NCBI RefSeq assembly: GCF_036248275.1
Contig: NZ_CP109181.1
Coordinates: 744,001 to 808,000, forward strand
Direction: 5' to 3'
Length of the DNA: 64,000 nt
Origin: Streptomyces sp. NBC_01716
GTDB lineage: Bacteria; Actinomycetota; Actinomycetes; Streptomycetales; Streptomycetaceae
Part shown: in pieces, positions 1-9,197 of the stretch
How the letters are laid out: every line of letters starts with the position of its first letter
Position numbering within the stretch: the stretch's first letter is position 1
Position numbers and translations under genes: made by a program
The notes under the pieces: generated by a model
Database searches by the model: none
What the model was told of the DNA's origin: nothing
The model's input: only the letters and a program-made list of their open reading frames with translations

Positions 1-1
1 C

Positions 2-217
2 TGCGTGGCAGCCGACTCCAACCTGCTGCTGAACATCGGCCCGACACAGTCCGGCGACGTACCGGCCCCGGCACAGGAGCGCCTTCGCGAGATGGGCCGC
101 TGGCTGGACACACACGGCGACGCCGTATACGGCGCGGGCCCGGGACCGGAGCCCGGGACCATCCACACCCAGGACGGGCGAGTCCTGAACCTGACCGACC
201 TGATGCCCCAGACCTAA
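2..217 (+). CDS. alpha-L-fucosidase (GH29), C-terminal end, partial
   Basis: Only the last 71 residues lie in the window and the gene continues beyond the left edge. The segment NLLLNIGPTQSGDVPAPAQ followed by a short helix (ERLREMGRWLDTHGDAVYG) is the characteristic end of the GH29 alpha-L-fucosidase catalytic barrel. The family removes terminal L-fucose from glycans and is usually secreted in Streptomyces. The catalytic nucleophile region is outside the window, so activity cannot be judged. About 20 residues follow the usual end of the barrel and no carbohydrate-binding domain is attached. Confidence 0.8.
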   Translation, partial: CVAADSNLLLNIGPTQSGDVPAPAQERLREMGRWLDTHGDAVYGAGPGPEPGTIHTQDGRVLNLTDLMPQT

Positions 218-241
218 CATTCCGTGGCAGGCGTCAGCCGA

Positions 242-720
242 TCAGCTGTTCCGACCGTTCCCACAGACCGCGCGCCAGAGCGAGATCGTGCCTTCGGCGA
301 GCCAGCGGTTCGACGACGGGAACTTCATCAGGGGGCTTGTTGTGTCGGAGCCGAAGTTCGTCCTGACGATCCCCGGGTAGAACACGGCGGCCCGGATCGG
401 ATCGAGATCCCCCTCGTAGTTGAGGTTGTCCAGGAACGGGGCGAGGTGGTTTATCCGGAAGGTCTTCTCGAAACCGTCGACGGTCCTGGTGGGGTCGCCG
501 AACACGCCGCCGGCGTAGTTGGCGAGCACGTCGATCCGCAGGTATGCGGCGTCCAGTTCGGCCGCGAGCTTCCGCACATCATCGTGGCGGGCGAACTCGG
601 CGGTGAAGTGGTCGACGCCGAGTTCGCCCGCCACGGCTCGCGTCTTCTGCGGCGAGCTTCCGACGATCACCACCTTTGTGCCCGCGCTGATGGACAAGGC
701 GAGCGGCGGTGGCGCCGATT
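242..720 (-). pseudogene. short-chain dehydrogenase/reductase remnant
   Basis: The minus-strand frame shows recognisable SDR pieces: a beta-strand and co-factor segment (GTKVVIVGSSPQKTRAVAG), the NAG-like element (VLANYAGGVFG, normally NNAG), and the helix TVDGFEKTFRINHLAPF. The sequence then jumps to the region after the active site (VFYPGIVRTNF). The N-terminal TGxxxGxG dinucleotide motif and the Ser-Tyr-Lys catalytic segment are both missing. The gene therefore has a 5' loss and an internal deletion and cannot encode a working enzyme. It lies head-to-head with a TetR fragment, the usual arrangement of an SDR gene and its repressor, so the two probably decayed together. Confidence 0.7.
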
Positions 721-733
721 CCGTCACTCTCAC

Positions 734-874
734 CAGCGTGCCGAGGTAGCTACAGCTGTCCAGGACCTCATCCTTGAGCGCGGCTACAAGGAGACGACGG
801 TGGAGGACATCTGCGCGGTGACCGAGATCTCCCGCAGTACGTTCTTCCGGTACTTCTCCTCCAAGGCGCGGTAG
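734..874 (+). pseudogene. TetR-family regulator, N-terminal fragment
   Basis: The plus frame reads about 46 residues of a TetR DNA-binding domain. These are helix 1 (EVATAVQDLILERGYKETT), helix 2 (VEDICAVTEIS) and the recognition helix (RSTFFRYFSSKAR), followed by a stop. The ligand-binding domain of roughly 140 residues is absent. No start codon with a ribosome site is visible, and the frame runs back into antisense of the SDR remnant. It is best read as the stump of the repressor that once faced the SDR gene. Confidence 0.65.
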
Positions 875-910
875 GTCAGGCCCCAAGGGGCGGGGCGCCC
901 GTAGCCGGCG

Positions 911-1366
911 TCAACCGACGGTGAAACGGGTCGCTTTCGTGTCGAGCGTCGTGGAACCGTCACCGGCGCGGGCCAGCACCGCGACGTGCCAGAGTCCGCG
1001 CGGGGATTCGGCGGCGTCGGCACCGGTTACGGCAACGGTGTAGGTGCAGCGCACGGTGTCTCCGCCGGAGGGCTCGCACGTGGCCGGCTCGGCGGCGGCC
1101 ATTTCCTTGACGGTCAAATCCTTCTCGGCGAACGACGAATCCGCCGGCCAGGCAAGGACCTTGACGTCCGTGACACCGGAGGACGCCGTCGCGTCGGTCG
1201 TGAAGACCAGCGAGCCGTCACGGTCGCCGAGGGGAGCTGTGTAGCGGGCCGTGCTGTGCTCCAGGGTGGGCGGCTGCTCGCCGGCGTACGCGAGGGCGAA
1301 CGTCCCGGCACCTCCCAGAACGGCGACCGCAGCGGTCACGGACAGAAGAACGGTACGTCGGGACAT
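911..1366 (-). CDS. small secreted protein, DUF5707-like
   Basis: A 151-residue protein with a clear signal peptide (residues 1-28: a Ser-Arg-Arg start, then a hydrophobic stretch ending near LAYAGEQ). The mature part resembles the Streptomyces DUF5707 family: YTAPLGDRDGSLVFTTDA, DVKVLAWPADSSF, a Cys pair (TCEPSGGDTVRCTYTV) and RGLWHVAVLARAGDGSTT. This looks like a small beta-sandwich with one disulfide, exported to the cell surface or medium. The function of the family is unknown. The ATG has a GGAGAG-type ribosome site about 7 nt upstream. The family assignment is from memory of the motif pattern. Confidence 0.7.
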   Translation of the reverse strand: MSRRTVLLSVTAAVAVLGGAGTFALAYAGEQPPTLEHSTARYTAPLGDRDGSLVFTTDATASSGVTDVKVLAWPADSSFAEKDLTVKEMAAAEPATCEPSGGDTVRCTYTVAVTGADAAESPRGLWHVAVLARAGDGSTTLDTKATRFTVG

Positions 1367-1514
1367 AAGAGGCTCTCCACCATCGTCTCAGCGGTATCGG
1401 AACCGGCGTTCTCCGCGCCGCCGGTTCATCGATGGTCGCCCCCCGAGAGTGCACCGAACATGAGTACTGACACTCAACCCGACTGAGTAGAGGCGGCTGT
1501 TGGACGGTCGTGGC

Positions 1515-1558
1515 GGTTCGGCCGGTCCGACCGGAGACCCGGTCGGACCGGCCGAACC
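1515..1558 (-). terminator. perfect 20-bp hairpin terminator
   Basis: A perfect inverted repeat with 20-bp arms (1515-1534 and 1539-1558) and a 4-nt loop lies 44 nt past the stop of the minus-strand secreted protein at 1602-2051. There is no T-tract, which is common for Streptomyces terminators. It also insulates the next gene downstream (911-1366). Confidence 0.8.
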
Positions 1559-1601
1559 CAGAGGTGGCGCGGAAACCCGTCGCCGTGGAGCTGAGCCGGG
1601 G

Positions 1602-2051
1602 TCAGCGGATGGTGGTGACCCTGCGCTCCTTCAGGGCCGCGCAGTTGGAGTTCTCCACCGAGACGTACACGTTGGCGATGTTGCCACCCCAGCTGACGCA
1701 GTGGCCCTTGCCGTAGACGCGGCTCGGACCCGCGTACGACGTGAAGTTCCCGGAGTCCTCGGCCCACTCGTCGGTGTCGGGCACGTAGATGTACGCCGAC
1801 ATGAGCTTGGCGGTGCCCGGGTTGGTGCGGATGGTCGCGACGCAGTTCTTGCCGTTCGCGGAGTTGTACGTGAGGTAGACCGTGCCCTGCGAACCGATAG
1901 GAGCGGAGTTCACGGTCTTGTAAGCGCTGCCGCAGACCCCCTGCGGCGTGACGTTGGGCGCGGCGTGGGCGGTGGCGCCGAATGTGGCGGTGGCGCCGAC
2001 GACGAGCGCGGTCAACGCTCCTGCGGCTGCGGCATTACGCTTGATTCCCAT
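1602..2051 (-). CDS. secreted spore-associated (SapA-like) protein
   Basis: A 149-residue exported protein. The signal peptide covers residues 1-31 (GIKRNAAAAGALTALVVG through TAHA-AP). The mature part contains VCGSAYKTVNSAPIG, GTVYLTYNSANGKNCVATIR, NFTSYAGPSRVYGKGHCVSWGG and VYVSVENSNCA. It carries four cysteines, presumably in two disulfides. This pattern matches the small proteins annotated as spore-associated protein in Streptomyces; a molecular role is not established. The ATG follows AAGGGGGAAATA, an adequate ribosome site. A strong hairpin terminator follows the gene. Confidence 0.75.
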   Translation of the reverse strand: MGIKRNAAAAGALTALVVGATATFGATAHAAPNVTPQGVCGSAYKTVNSAPIGSQGTVYLTYNSANGKNCVATIRTNPGTAKLMSAYIYVPDTDEWAEDSGNFTSYAGPSRVYGKGHCVSWGGNIANVYVSVENSNCAALKERRVTTIR

Positions 2052-2159
2052 TATTTCCCCCTTGCGACTCCGAGAGCGGTTTGCTCACACTTGGAAGACC
2101 CCCGAACGGCACGGATGGTTGTACCCGGTTCGACGCGGCGTCACCTAGGGATTCGCCCC

Positions 2160-2942
2160 GATATCCGCACCGAGGTCGCTCGCCTACCGTCGTGGGAAGC
2201 GGTGGGCAGGGACGTGAAGCGGTTCCGTCCCGGTGACGACGTGTTCGGGGAAGCCGACGGGGCGTTCGCCGAGTACGTGTCCGCTCCGGAAGACGTGGTG
2301 GAGCCGAAACCGGCCGACCTGTCGTTCGAGCAGGCCGCCGCGCTGCCGCTGGCGGGGAACACGGCCCTGATGGGCCTGCGCGACCTCGGACAGATCCAGC
2401 CGGGACAGCGGGTACTGGTCAATGGCGCGTCAGGTGGTGTGGGCACCTTCGCCGTACAGATCGCGAAGGCGTTCGGCGCGGAAGTGACCGGCGTCTGCAG
2501 TACGCGAAACCTGGAACTGGTCCGGTCGATGGGCGCGGATCACCTCATCGACTACACCCTGGAGGACTTCACCCGGAACGGACAGCGGTACGACGTCGTG
2601 TTCGACCTGGTGGGGAACCATTCGCTGACCGAGTGCCGGCGCGCGCTGACACCCGCGGGGAGGCTCGTTCTCTCCGGTGGAGGCGTATTCGAAGGCGGGA
2701 GTCTTTTCGGGCCGATGGGTCTCATCCTCAAGGGCCACGTGATGTCCCGCTTCGTCCACCACCAGTTGCTCGTCCTCACGGCGACGCCGGGCAAGGAGAA
2801 CCTGGCGGCGCTGGGGGAACTCGCCGGGTCCGGGAAGCTCGCCCCGGCCATCGACCGGACCTACCCGTTGAGCGAGGTACCCGAGGCCATCGGGTACCTC
2901 GAAGTGGAGCACGCGCGCGCGAAGGTCGTCATCACCGTGTGA
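2160..2942 (+). pseudogene. zinc-type alcohol dehydrogenase / quinone oxidoreductase, 5'-truncated
   Basis: Homology to the MDR family starts abruptly at about 2196 (EAVGRDVKRFRPGDDVFGE). It then continues normally: AFAEYVSAPE, the nucleotide-binding motif GASGGVGTFAVQIAK, GADHLIDY, YDVVFDLVGN and a proper C-terminus (HARAKVVITV). The first 60-70 residues, including most of the GroES-like fold, are missing. What precedes (IRPDIRTEVARLPSW) does not fit the family, and the frame runs back through antisense of the SapA-like gene. The remaining part is intact and could be translated from an internal GTG, but the enzyme would lack part of its catalytic domain. Confidence 0.7.
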
Positions 2943-2976
2943 CGGACCGCCGTCCTTGTCCTGCGAGCCGGCCCCG

Positions 2977-4017
2977 TCACAGCCAGCCCCGCCTGGCCGC
3001 CTGCCAGGCGAGCTGCATACGGGTGGTCGCTCCGGCGAGTTCCATCATGTGCTGGATATGGCGCTGCACGGTGCGCCGGCTCAGCCCCATCTGGCTGGCG
3101 ATCGCCTTGTCGGCCACGCCCGCCACGAGCAGGGACAGCAGCCGCCTGTCGATGGAGGAGAGCGGGTCCGGTGCGCCGGCTCCGTCCGTCCCCGCGACCG
3201 CCCCCGAGTCGTCGACGTCCAGCGGGACGGCGTCCTCCCAGTAGCGTTCGAACAGGGCGATGAGGGCGGCCAGGAGGTTGCTGTCCCGGACCAGCGCGGC
3301 CGTCGGCTCGTCGGGGCTGCCCTGCGGCCCCCCGGGCACCAACGGGCAGACGGCGATGGCACGGTCGGCCACGGCGAGCCGCAGCGGCAGATGAGGGACG
3401 GATCTGGCGATCTCCCCGGCACGCACGCCCTCGACGACGTTGTCGACCGCGCCCTCGTCGTCGAAGAAGGCCTTCTCGTACAGCACCCGGTAGGTCACGC
3501 CCCGGCCCAGCGCGTCGAACTCCGCGTCGTTGCTGCCCGACGGCATGGCCACGTACTGGGCCTTGCAGAACCAGAGCATCTCGTCGCGCGCGCTCGCCTG
3601 GATCTGCCGCAGATGCTGGCGCAGGGCCTCGCCGCCGGTGATGACCTCGATGAGCTGGCCCGCGTCCTGCCGGCGTGCGGTGTCCCGGTAGGTCTCCAGG
3701 AGACTGGTGACTTCGACGCGGGCCCGGTCCAACGCGTCCGAGTTGCGTTTCAGCCGGGGGGTGAGCGCCACGTCCGGGGGTGTCGCGCGGTACTGACGCG
3801 GCACACCGTCGGTGTGGCTGGCCATGCCCTTGGCCGCGAGATCGGTCAGCACGCTCCGGGCTTCCACGACCTCCAGACCGACGCGCTCGGCGACGTCGGC
3901 GGCCTTGAGCGGACCCGTCGTGATGAGAAGCCGGTAGACGTCCTCCTCGACTGCCGATACCCCGGCGGCCTCCAGCGCCACTGCGCCCTCCTGAGACCTC
4001 GGCCCCCACGCGCTCAC
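2977..4017 (-). CDS. LuxR-family regulator with TrmB-like N-terminal domain
   Basis: About 346 residues. The N-terminal part (residues 15-65, EEDVYRLLITTGPLKAADVAERVGLEVVEARSVLTDLAAKGM) is a TrmB-like winged helix. A phospholipase-D-like sensor region follows (DEMLWFCKAQYVAMPSG, VTYRVLYEKAFFDD). The C-terminus is a LuxR helix-turn-helix (LLSLLVAGVADKAIASQMGLSRRTVQRHIQHMM). Streptomyces has many such dual-domain regulators next to secreted hydrolases, and the subtilase gene upstream on the same strand is an obvious candidate target. The GTG at 4017 is preferred because GAGGG lies 8 nt upstream. GTG 4026 and ATG 4053 are in-frame alternatives. The effector is unknown. Confidence 0.75.
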   Translation of the reverse strand: MSAWGPRSQEGAVALEAAGVSAVEEDVYRLLITTGPLKAADVAERVGLEVVEARSVLTDLAAKGMASHTDGVPRQYRATPPDVALTPRLKRNSDALDRARVEVTSLLETYRDTARRQDAGQLIEVITGGEALRQHLRQIQASARDEMLWFCKAQYVAMPSGSNDAEFDALGRGVTYRVLYEKAFFDDEGAVDNVVEGVRAGEIARSVPHLPLRLAVADRAIAVCPLVPGGPQGSPDEPTAALVRDSNLLAALIALFERYWEDAVPLDVDDSGAVAGTDGAGAPDPLSSIDRRLLSLLVAGVADKAIASQMGLSRRTVQRHIQHMMELAGATTRMQLAWQAARRGWL

Positions 4018-4121
4018 TTCACGCACCCTCGAACGTTGAATACCGTACTGCATCGTGTGCACAGCACACCGATGGGCAGACGGCTTCCACCGCCTGCCCA
4101 CCCGTGCGCGACGACTCCCCG

Positions 4122-7100
4122 CTAGCCGCGGTGGAGATACGCGCGTTCGACGGTCTGCCGGACACGGTTGCCCGCGGAGTCCTTCGCGGTGACACGCAAC
4201 GTGACGTACGCGTCGCCCCGTTGCCGCTTCGGCGCTTCGATCTTCGCCGAGAAGGCGCCGGATCCCCGGCTCTTCACCGTGGCACGCTCCCAGCTGTCGC
4301 CGTCGTCGTAACTCGCCTCGACATCGAGGCTCACACCCCGCGGCGCGGCCAGTCCGTCCTGGGCCCGGACGGTCAGCCCCACGGAATGGGACCGGCCGGG
4401 GCCGACCGAGTTGCGGACGTCGACGGGTACGTCGTAGTCGAGTTGGAGCAGCGGCAGCGCCGCCGTTCCACTCGCTGCTCCGGAGCGGAACGACCACGAC
4501 GTCTCGGTCGCCGTCCCGAAAGCCCATTCGGGGGACACCCGTGACGTCGTCAGGTCCAGCCGGTAGTCGGCCGCGCCGGACGGCACGGTGAAGTCCGTCC
4601 AGGCGCTTTCGGCCTCGGCGGTCTTCTTCCCGTCGCGGTACAGCACTGCCGCCGCGGTGTCGCCCGGCTGAGCGTTCCGCGCCTGACCGGAGGTGCCGAT
4701 CCCGCCGCCGTCGGCGGCAAGCCGCGACCAGTGCCCGCCCGTCGAGTCGGTGAACTCCGGGATCCGCAGCGAGAGCACGTTCCCCTCACGGACCGAGGGG
4801 TTCCTCGTGGCGCGCGGGATGGACGGCCGGACCACCGCGCCCTGCCACACCTCGGACGTGCGCTCACCCGGCCGGTAGGTGCGGGCCGTGTCCCTCATGC
4901 CCACGTTCAGCGGCGTGTCGACGTCGAAAGTGGTCTCGTGGTGCACCAGATGCTGCCAGCTGGTGTCGCCCGCACTGACGTACTCGGTGCGTTCGAAGCC
5001 GGTCGGTACATGGCGGGTGTACTGAAGCCACGCCGCGTCCTGGTAGGGGCGCCGGGCGAAACGCTGTTCGGCCGCCCACGGTGATCCGCCGTTGTCGGCG
5101 TACGAGGTGCGCACGACCGCGCTGTTGCGCTCCGACACCGTGTGCACCACACGTTCCGGAATCCGCTGGGAGGACACCTGCATGACGTCGTAGAGGTACG
5201 GGCTGCGCGCGGTGCCGGTGAACCGCACCGACGTGGAGCGCTTGTCGATCCGCTTCAGCAGCTCGGCGCCCACCTTCGCGCCGACCCGTACGGTGGGCAG
5301 GGCCCGGCGTTCGCCGTCCGGCCGCCAGCGGGTCCAGGCGATGTCGCTGAAGTGGACGAGCATCAGACCACGGGCACCGGCCGCCGCCGCCTTCTTGGCG
5401 AGTTCGCCTTCGTCCTCGCCCTCCTCGTTGGTGACGACGGCGAGTTTGCCGCGTGCTTTCCCGAACTCGGGGGCCTTGGCGTCGCCCGCGTCGACGGCGG
5501 TGAGACGCTCGCCCCGCTCGTCGAACAGGGGCGAGGTGGGCATGTAGTAGGCGTTCAGGTCGAGTTCGGTGCCCGGCACCGTCGTTTCCAGCAGAGGCGC
5601 GCTGAGTTGCCAGCGGGACGCGAACTCGAACGTGCCGTCCGTGACGGCGGGGGTGGGGCTGACGTACAGGCGTTTGGCGACGTCGAAGTACATCGTGCCC
5701 TGGATCAGGCCGTGTCCGTCGATCTTCCGGTACGTCTGGTAGCTGATGATGCCCCGCTGCTCGGCGGGGCGTGGTGTGCGGATGTCGACCAGCGTCGTAC
5801 GGCGCGCGTCGAGGGTGACGGGCATGTCCTTGGTGACCTTCACCTCGGGCACGACGACATGACGCAGTTCCTCTCCGTCACCCGCCTTGTCCAGGGTGGA
5901 GTAGTCGAGTTGGTACGTGCCCTCCTCGACCTCGGCCACGGCGGACTCGGTGTCGGTGTACCCCACGAACCCGTTGGCGCCCCAGATCGTCGGCAGCGCG
6001 TGGACGCGCTTGCCCTCGTGGTCGTACGTCCTGACGGTCAGCTTGTGGGTGGGGCCCTGCACGACCAGGCTCACCGTGGTGTGGACGGTGGCCGAACCGT
6101 CCGACGGCGTCGCGGTCACGTGCCCGTAGTAGTCGCCCTGCGCCGCGCGGGCGGGGTCCACGGTGAGGGGTATCTCGGCCGTCGAGCCGGGCCCGACCCG
6201 TACGGAGTCGGCGCCCAGGCGCACAGCACCGGCCGCGGGTTCCCGGCCGCCGGTGGTCGCCAGCTTCAGACCGAGCGAGAGCGTGACCTCCTTCTCGGAG
6301 GAGTTGGTGTAGCGCAGCGTTCTGGTACGGGTCTCACCTGTACCGGTCTCGAACGGGCCGAGCGCGACGGTGCCGGTGGCGGTCACCGGACCGAGCGCGG
6401 CGGCGGCCAGGTCGATACGGCCACCACCCTGTTCGGTGACCTGCTGGCCGGCGACGGTGCGCGCGGTACTGATCAGCGCGTCCTTGATCCGCGCGGCCGA
6501 CCACTCGGGATACCGCTGGGCGAGCAGAGCCGCGGCTCCCGCCACATGGGGCGTGGCCATCGATGTCCCCGATGCCGCCACATAGTTCTCGTCCACGGGA
6601 TCGCCCATGGCGGTGCCCGTGGCGCGGGCCGCCACGATCCCGACGCCGGGGGCCGTCATGTCGGGCTTGACACCGTCGTCCCCCACCCGGGGACCACGGC
6701 TGGAGAACGGGGCCAGCGAATCGTCCCGGTCCACCGCGCCGACCGTGAGCGCGGCATCCGCGGCGCCGGGGGAACCGATCGTCCCCGTTCCGGGGCCGCT
6801 GTTGCCCGCGGCCACGACGAACAGCGCGTCACTGCTCTCGCTCAACTCGTTCAGCGCGACGCTCATCGGGTCGCTGCCGTCGCTCGGAGCGTCCGAGCCC
6901 AGGCTCATGTTGACGACATCGGCCCCCTGCGCCGCGGCCCATTCCATCCCCGCGATGACCTGCGACTCGGTTCCGAAACCGTCGTCGCCGAGAACCTTCC
7001 CGATCATCAACTCGGCGGCGGGGGCGACTCCTTGACGGGTGCCGCCCGACGCCTGGCCGCTGCCGCCGACGATCGAGGCCACGTGCGTACCGTGTCCGAA

Positions 7101-7901
7101 CGCGTCGCCCGTTCCGGAGCTGCCGGAGAAGTCCTCGGCCGAGGCTATCCGGCCCGCCAGGTCGGGGTGGGTCTGATCGGCGCCGGTGTCCAGGACGGCC
7201 ACCTTGACGTGCTCACCGCGCAGACCGGACTTCCATACGTCGGGGGCCCCGATCTGGGCGGTACTGCGGTCCAGGGACGCGCTCACGCGCCCGTCCAGCC
7301 ACACCCTGGGCGTGGCGGTGACCGCGGCGGCGTTCATCGTCCGCCCGGTGGGCGCGAGTCGCTTCCAGAACGCCCCGAGGTCGTCGGAGGTGACACGGAC
7401 CGACCGGGCGTCGATGCTGTCCAGGCGCCGGCCGGGAGAACCGTCGTCGGCGAGGGCGGTGAGCCGTCGCACCGCGGAGTCCGCGACCCCGTCGGCGCCC
7501 GCCACGATCAGCGGGAGTTCCGCGGTATGGGCCTCGTCGTACCGCTGCGCGACGAGCGCGGTCACGTCGAACAGCTTCTTGTCCAGACGCCCGGCGGAGA
7601 CCAACTCCCCGGCGTCGGAGGGCAGGACGGTCAGTCGACCGTCCTCCTCAAGAGTCCGGAAGATGATGCCCTTACGGCCCTTTCCCGGCTCGACCGAGAC
7701 GACCCGGCCGTCCTGGCCACCACCGCTGAGGGTGACCCGGTCGCCGGTGATGAGGCGCACGGAGACACTGCCCGTCCCGGCCCCGCCGCTCGCCGCCGGC
7801 TTCTCCCGTACTCCGTTGGTAGTGGCCGACACCGGCGCCACGGCGCCGGCGGCCAGAGTCAGTCCCGCCGATATGGCCGCCACAAGGCGGATCCGTCTCA
7901 T
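4122..7901 (-). CDS. secreted S8 family serine peptidase (subtilase), 1259 residues
   Basis: Signal peptide 1-26 (ending PVSA-TT), an inhibitor-like propeptide to about residue 200, then the subtilisin domain. The triad is D238 (AVLDTGADQTHPDL), H270 (FGHGTHVASIVGG) and S447 (AASGTSMATPHVAGAAALL), with oxyanion Asn367 (VVAAGNSGPG). All are intact. After about residue 500 there are several beta-rich domains and a PA-like insert (GKLAVVTNEEGEDEGELAKKAAAAGARGLMLVHF). The length is typical of the large multi-domain Streptomyces subtilases. The protein is exported and probably self-processed to degrade extracellular proteins. A LuxR/TrmB-like regulator follows on the same strand and may control it. 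Confidence 0.93.
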   Translation of the reverse strand: MRRIRLVAAISAGLTLAAGAVAPVSATTNGVREKPAASGGAGTGSVSVRLITGDRVTLSGGGQDGRVVSVEPGKGRKGIIFRTLEEDGRLTVLPSDAGELVSAGRLDKKLFDVTALVAQRYDEAHTAELPLIVAGADGVADSAVRRLTALADDGSPGRRLDSIDARSVRVTSDDLGAFWKRLAPTGRTMNAAAVTATPRVWLDGRVSASLDRSTAQIGAPDVWKSGLRGEHVKVAVLDTGADQTHPDLAGRIASAEDFSGSSGTGDAFGHGTHVASIVGGSGQASGGTRQGVAPAAELMIGKVLGDDGFGTESQVIAGMEWAAAQGADVVNMSLGSDAPSDGSDPMSVALNELSESSDALFVVAAGNSGPGTGTIGSPGAADAALTVGAVDRDDSLAPFSSRGPRVGDDGVKPDMTAPGVGIVAARATGTAMGDPVDENYVAASGTSMATPHVAGAAALLAQRYPEWSAARIKDALISTARTVAGQQVTEQGGGRIDLAAAALGPVTATGTVALGPFETGTGETRTRTLRYTNSSEKEVTLSLGLKLATTGGREPAAGAVRLGADSVRVGPGSTAEIPLTVDPARAAQGDYYGHVTATPSDGSATVHTTVSLVVQGPTHKLTVRTYDHEGKRVHALPTIWGANGFVGYTDTESAVAEVEEGTYQLDYSTLDKAGDGEELRHVVVPEVKVTKDMPVTLDARRTTLVDIRTPRPAEQRGIISYQTYRKIDGHGLIQGTMYFDVAKRLYVSPTPAVTDGTFEFASRWQLSAPLLETTVPGTELDLNAYYMPTSPLFDERGERLTAVDAGDAKAPEFGKARGKLAVVTNEEGEDEGELAKKAAAAGARGLMLVHFSDIAWTRWRPDGERRALPTVRVGAKVGAELLKRIDKRSTSVRFTGTARSPYLYDVMQVSSQRIPERVVHTVSERNSAVVRTSYADNGGSPWAAEQRFARRPYQDAAWLQYTRHVPTGFERTEYVSAGDTSWQHLVHHETTFDVDTPLNVGMRDTARTYRPGERTSEVWQGAVVRPSIPRATRNPSVREGNVLSLRIPEFTDSTGGHWSRLAADGGGIGTSGQARNAQPGDTAAAVLYRDGKKTAEAESAWTDFTVPSGAADYRLDLTTSRVSPEWAFGTATETSWSFRSGAASGTAALPLLQLDYDVPVDVRNSVGPGRSHSVGLTVRAQDGLAAPRGVSLDVEASYDDGDSWERATVKSRGSGAFSAKIEAPKRQRGDAYVTLRVTAKDSAGNRVRQTVERAYLHRG

Positions 7902-8197
7902 CTGGTGCCATGCCTTCCGTTGTGCGAAGTGAGGAGTTCACCTGCCGCACAGACTCCTGTGAAGGCGGATGGGTGTCACTGAATTCCGGTGGCACAGGTG
8001 TGACATGTCCCAACGGCGACACGCGGCCCTGCCGAGAGCGCCGCGAACGCCGCGTCGCGGGGCGGAAGCCGCCCGGGGCGGGATCGTGACCTCGATCGAG
8101 CGGACCGCGTACCTGCGGTCGTCGGCACTCCGAACATCACCGACCTGCGATTCACGGTGATCCGTCACACTCGCTGAGCTCAGTGAGTGCCGTCTCA
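7902..8197. other. intergenic region upstream of the subtilase
   Basis: No convincing gene. It must hold the subtilase promoter (minus strand). An imperfect inverted repeat, TGGCACA-GG-TGTGACA (7990-8005, 6 of 7 bases matching), lies about 90 nt upstream of the subtilase start and could be an operator. A second palindrome near 8168-8189 is listed separately. Confidence 0.4.
8168..8189 (-). terminator. palindrome after the imine-reductase-like gene
   Basis: CACTCGCTGAG followed directly by CTCAGTGAGTG: 11-bp arms with one G-T wobble. It lies 9 nt past the stop of the minus-strand gene at 8198-9088. Position and structure suggest a terminator; an operator for the subtilase is possible but it is about 270 nt from that start. 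Confidence 0.5.
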
Positions 8198-9088
8198 TCA
8201 CGCCTTCGGTGCCGGCTTCCTGAGTACTTCGGTCAGGGCCGAGATGCTGTGGTCGCCGTGACCCGCCGCAGCCGCCCGCTCCACCAGGTCGTGCAGTGGA
8301 GCGAGCCAGGCCACGTCGACGTTCGTCTCCTTGGTCAGTTCCAAGTCATGGGCCGCGCCCGCGAGGAAGAGGTTCACGGAGGAGGCGGCATCGGTGTAAT
8401 CACCGCTGTCGATTTCCCCGGCGTAGACCGGCAGCAGAGACTTGATCATGTCCAGCCACTTCCCGGCGAACCGCACCATGCTGCTCGCCTCCAGCCCACG
8501 GGCCTGAACGGCCGCGGCACCTTGGAAGAAACCGACGAGCGCGGGCAGCAGCATGGCGCCCACGGCCATCTCGTACAGGGCGGCGAGGTCCGTCTCTTCT
8601 CCGAGATGGACGGTGTCGCCGCCCAGCACCTTCAGCGTCGTCTCGTACTCGTCGAACACCGTCTTGTCTCCGCTGTAGTACAACAGCGTGCCCGGCGCTC
8701 CCACGGCCTCCGGCACGTTCTTGACCGCTCCGGCCAGAAACCGGGCGCCATGGCCGGTCGCCCAGGCAGCCATGGCACGGGCGCCGGCGGACGAACCGCT
8801 GTTCAACGTGACGAGGGCACGCCCGGACAGCGCCGCCGCGGCCGGTTCCAGGGCGGAGCGGGTGTCTTCGAAGGTGGTCAGGCATGTGATGATCAGCGGG
8901 CTCGCCCCGACCGCGGCCTCCACCCCCCGGGCATGGACGGCGCCCTTGGCCACCAGCGGTGCGGCCTTGGCCGGCGTGCGGTTCCACACCGTTGTCGGGT
9001 GCCCCGCGCCGGCGAACGCTCCGGCCAGCGCCCGGCCCATCGATCCCAGCCCGACGACGGTCACGGGTGTGGGGGCATCCCCGGTCAT
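8198..9088 (-). CDS. NAD(P)-binding beta-hydroxyacid dehydrogenase / imine-reductase-like protein
   Basis: 296 residues. The N-terminal Rossmann fold is clear (VTVVGLGSMGRALAGAFAGAGH, then VWNRTPAKA), fitting NADP use. The second half is the all-helical dimerisation domain of the 6-phosphogluconate dehydrogenase superfamily (LAALYEMAVGAMLLPALVGFFQGAA). The pattern TLNSGSSAGARAMAAWATGHGARFLAGAVKNVPEAVG is closer to imine reductases and their relatives than to 3-hydroxyisobutyrate dehydrogenases. The substrate is unknown. The start ATG has GGAG 6 nt upstream. It is divergent from an HxlR regulator with 158 nt between them, which suggests regulation by that protein. Confidence 0.8.
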   Translation of the reverse strand: MTGDAPTPVTVVGLGSMGRALAGAFAGAGHPTTVWNRTPAKAAPLVAKGAVHARGVEAAVGASPLIITCLTTFEDTRSALEPAAAALSGRALVTLNSGSSAGARAMAAWATGHGARFLAGAVKNVPEAVGAPGTLLYYSGDKTVFDEYETTLKVLGGDTVHLGEETDLAALYEMAVGAMLLPALVGFFQGAAAVQARGLEASSMVRFAGKWLDMIKSLLPVYAGEIDSGDYTDAASSVNLFLAGAAHDLELTKETNVDVAWLAPLHDLVERAAAAGHGDHSISALTEVLRKPAPKA

Positions 9089-9197
9089 GTGTCACTCCAG
9101 TCAGCAGTCGGATGGTTGAGCAGCCGGGCACTCGCCGATCAGCGCGTCCGGCGCGGCTCGCAATTCCATTCTGGAAGCCCCACATACATTTGATCAA

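Noticed and set aside
5142..7982. 946-codon open frame on the plus strand
   Set aside because: It is antisense to the subtilase, whose catalytic motifs are all intact; the frame has no domain and arises from codon bias in GC-rich DNA.
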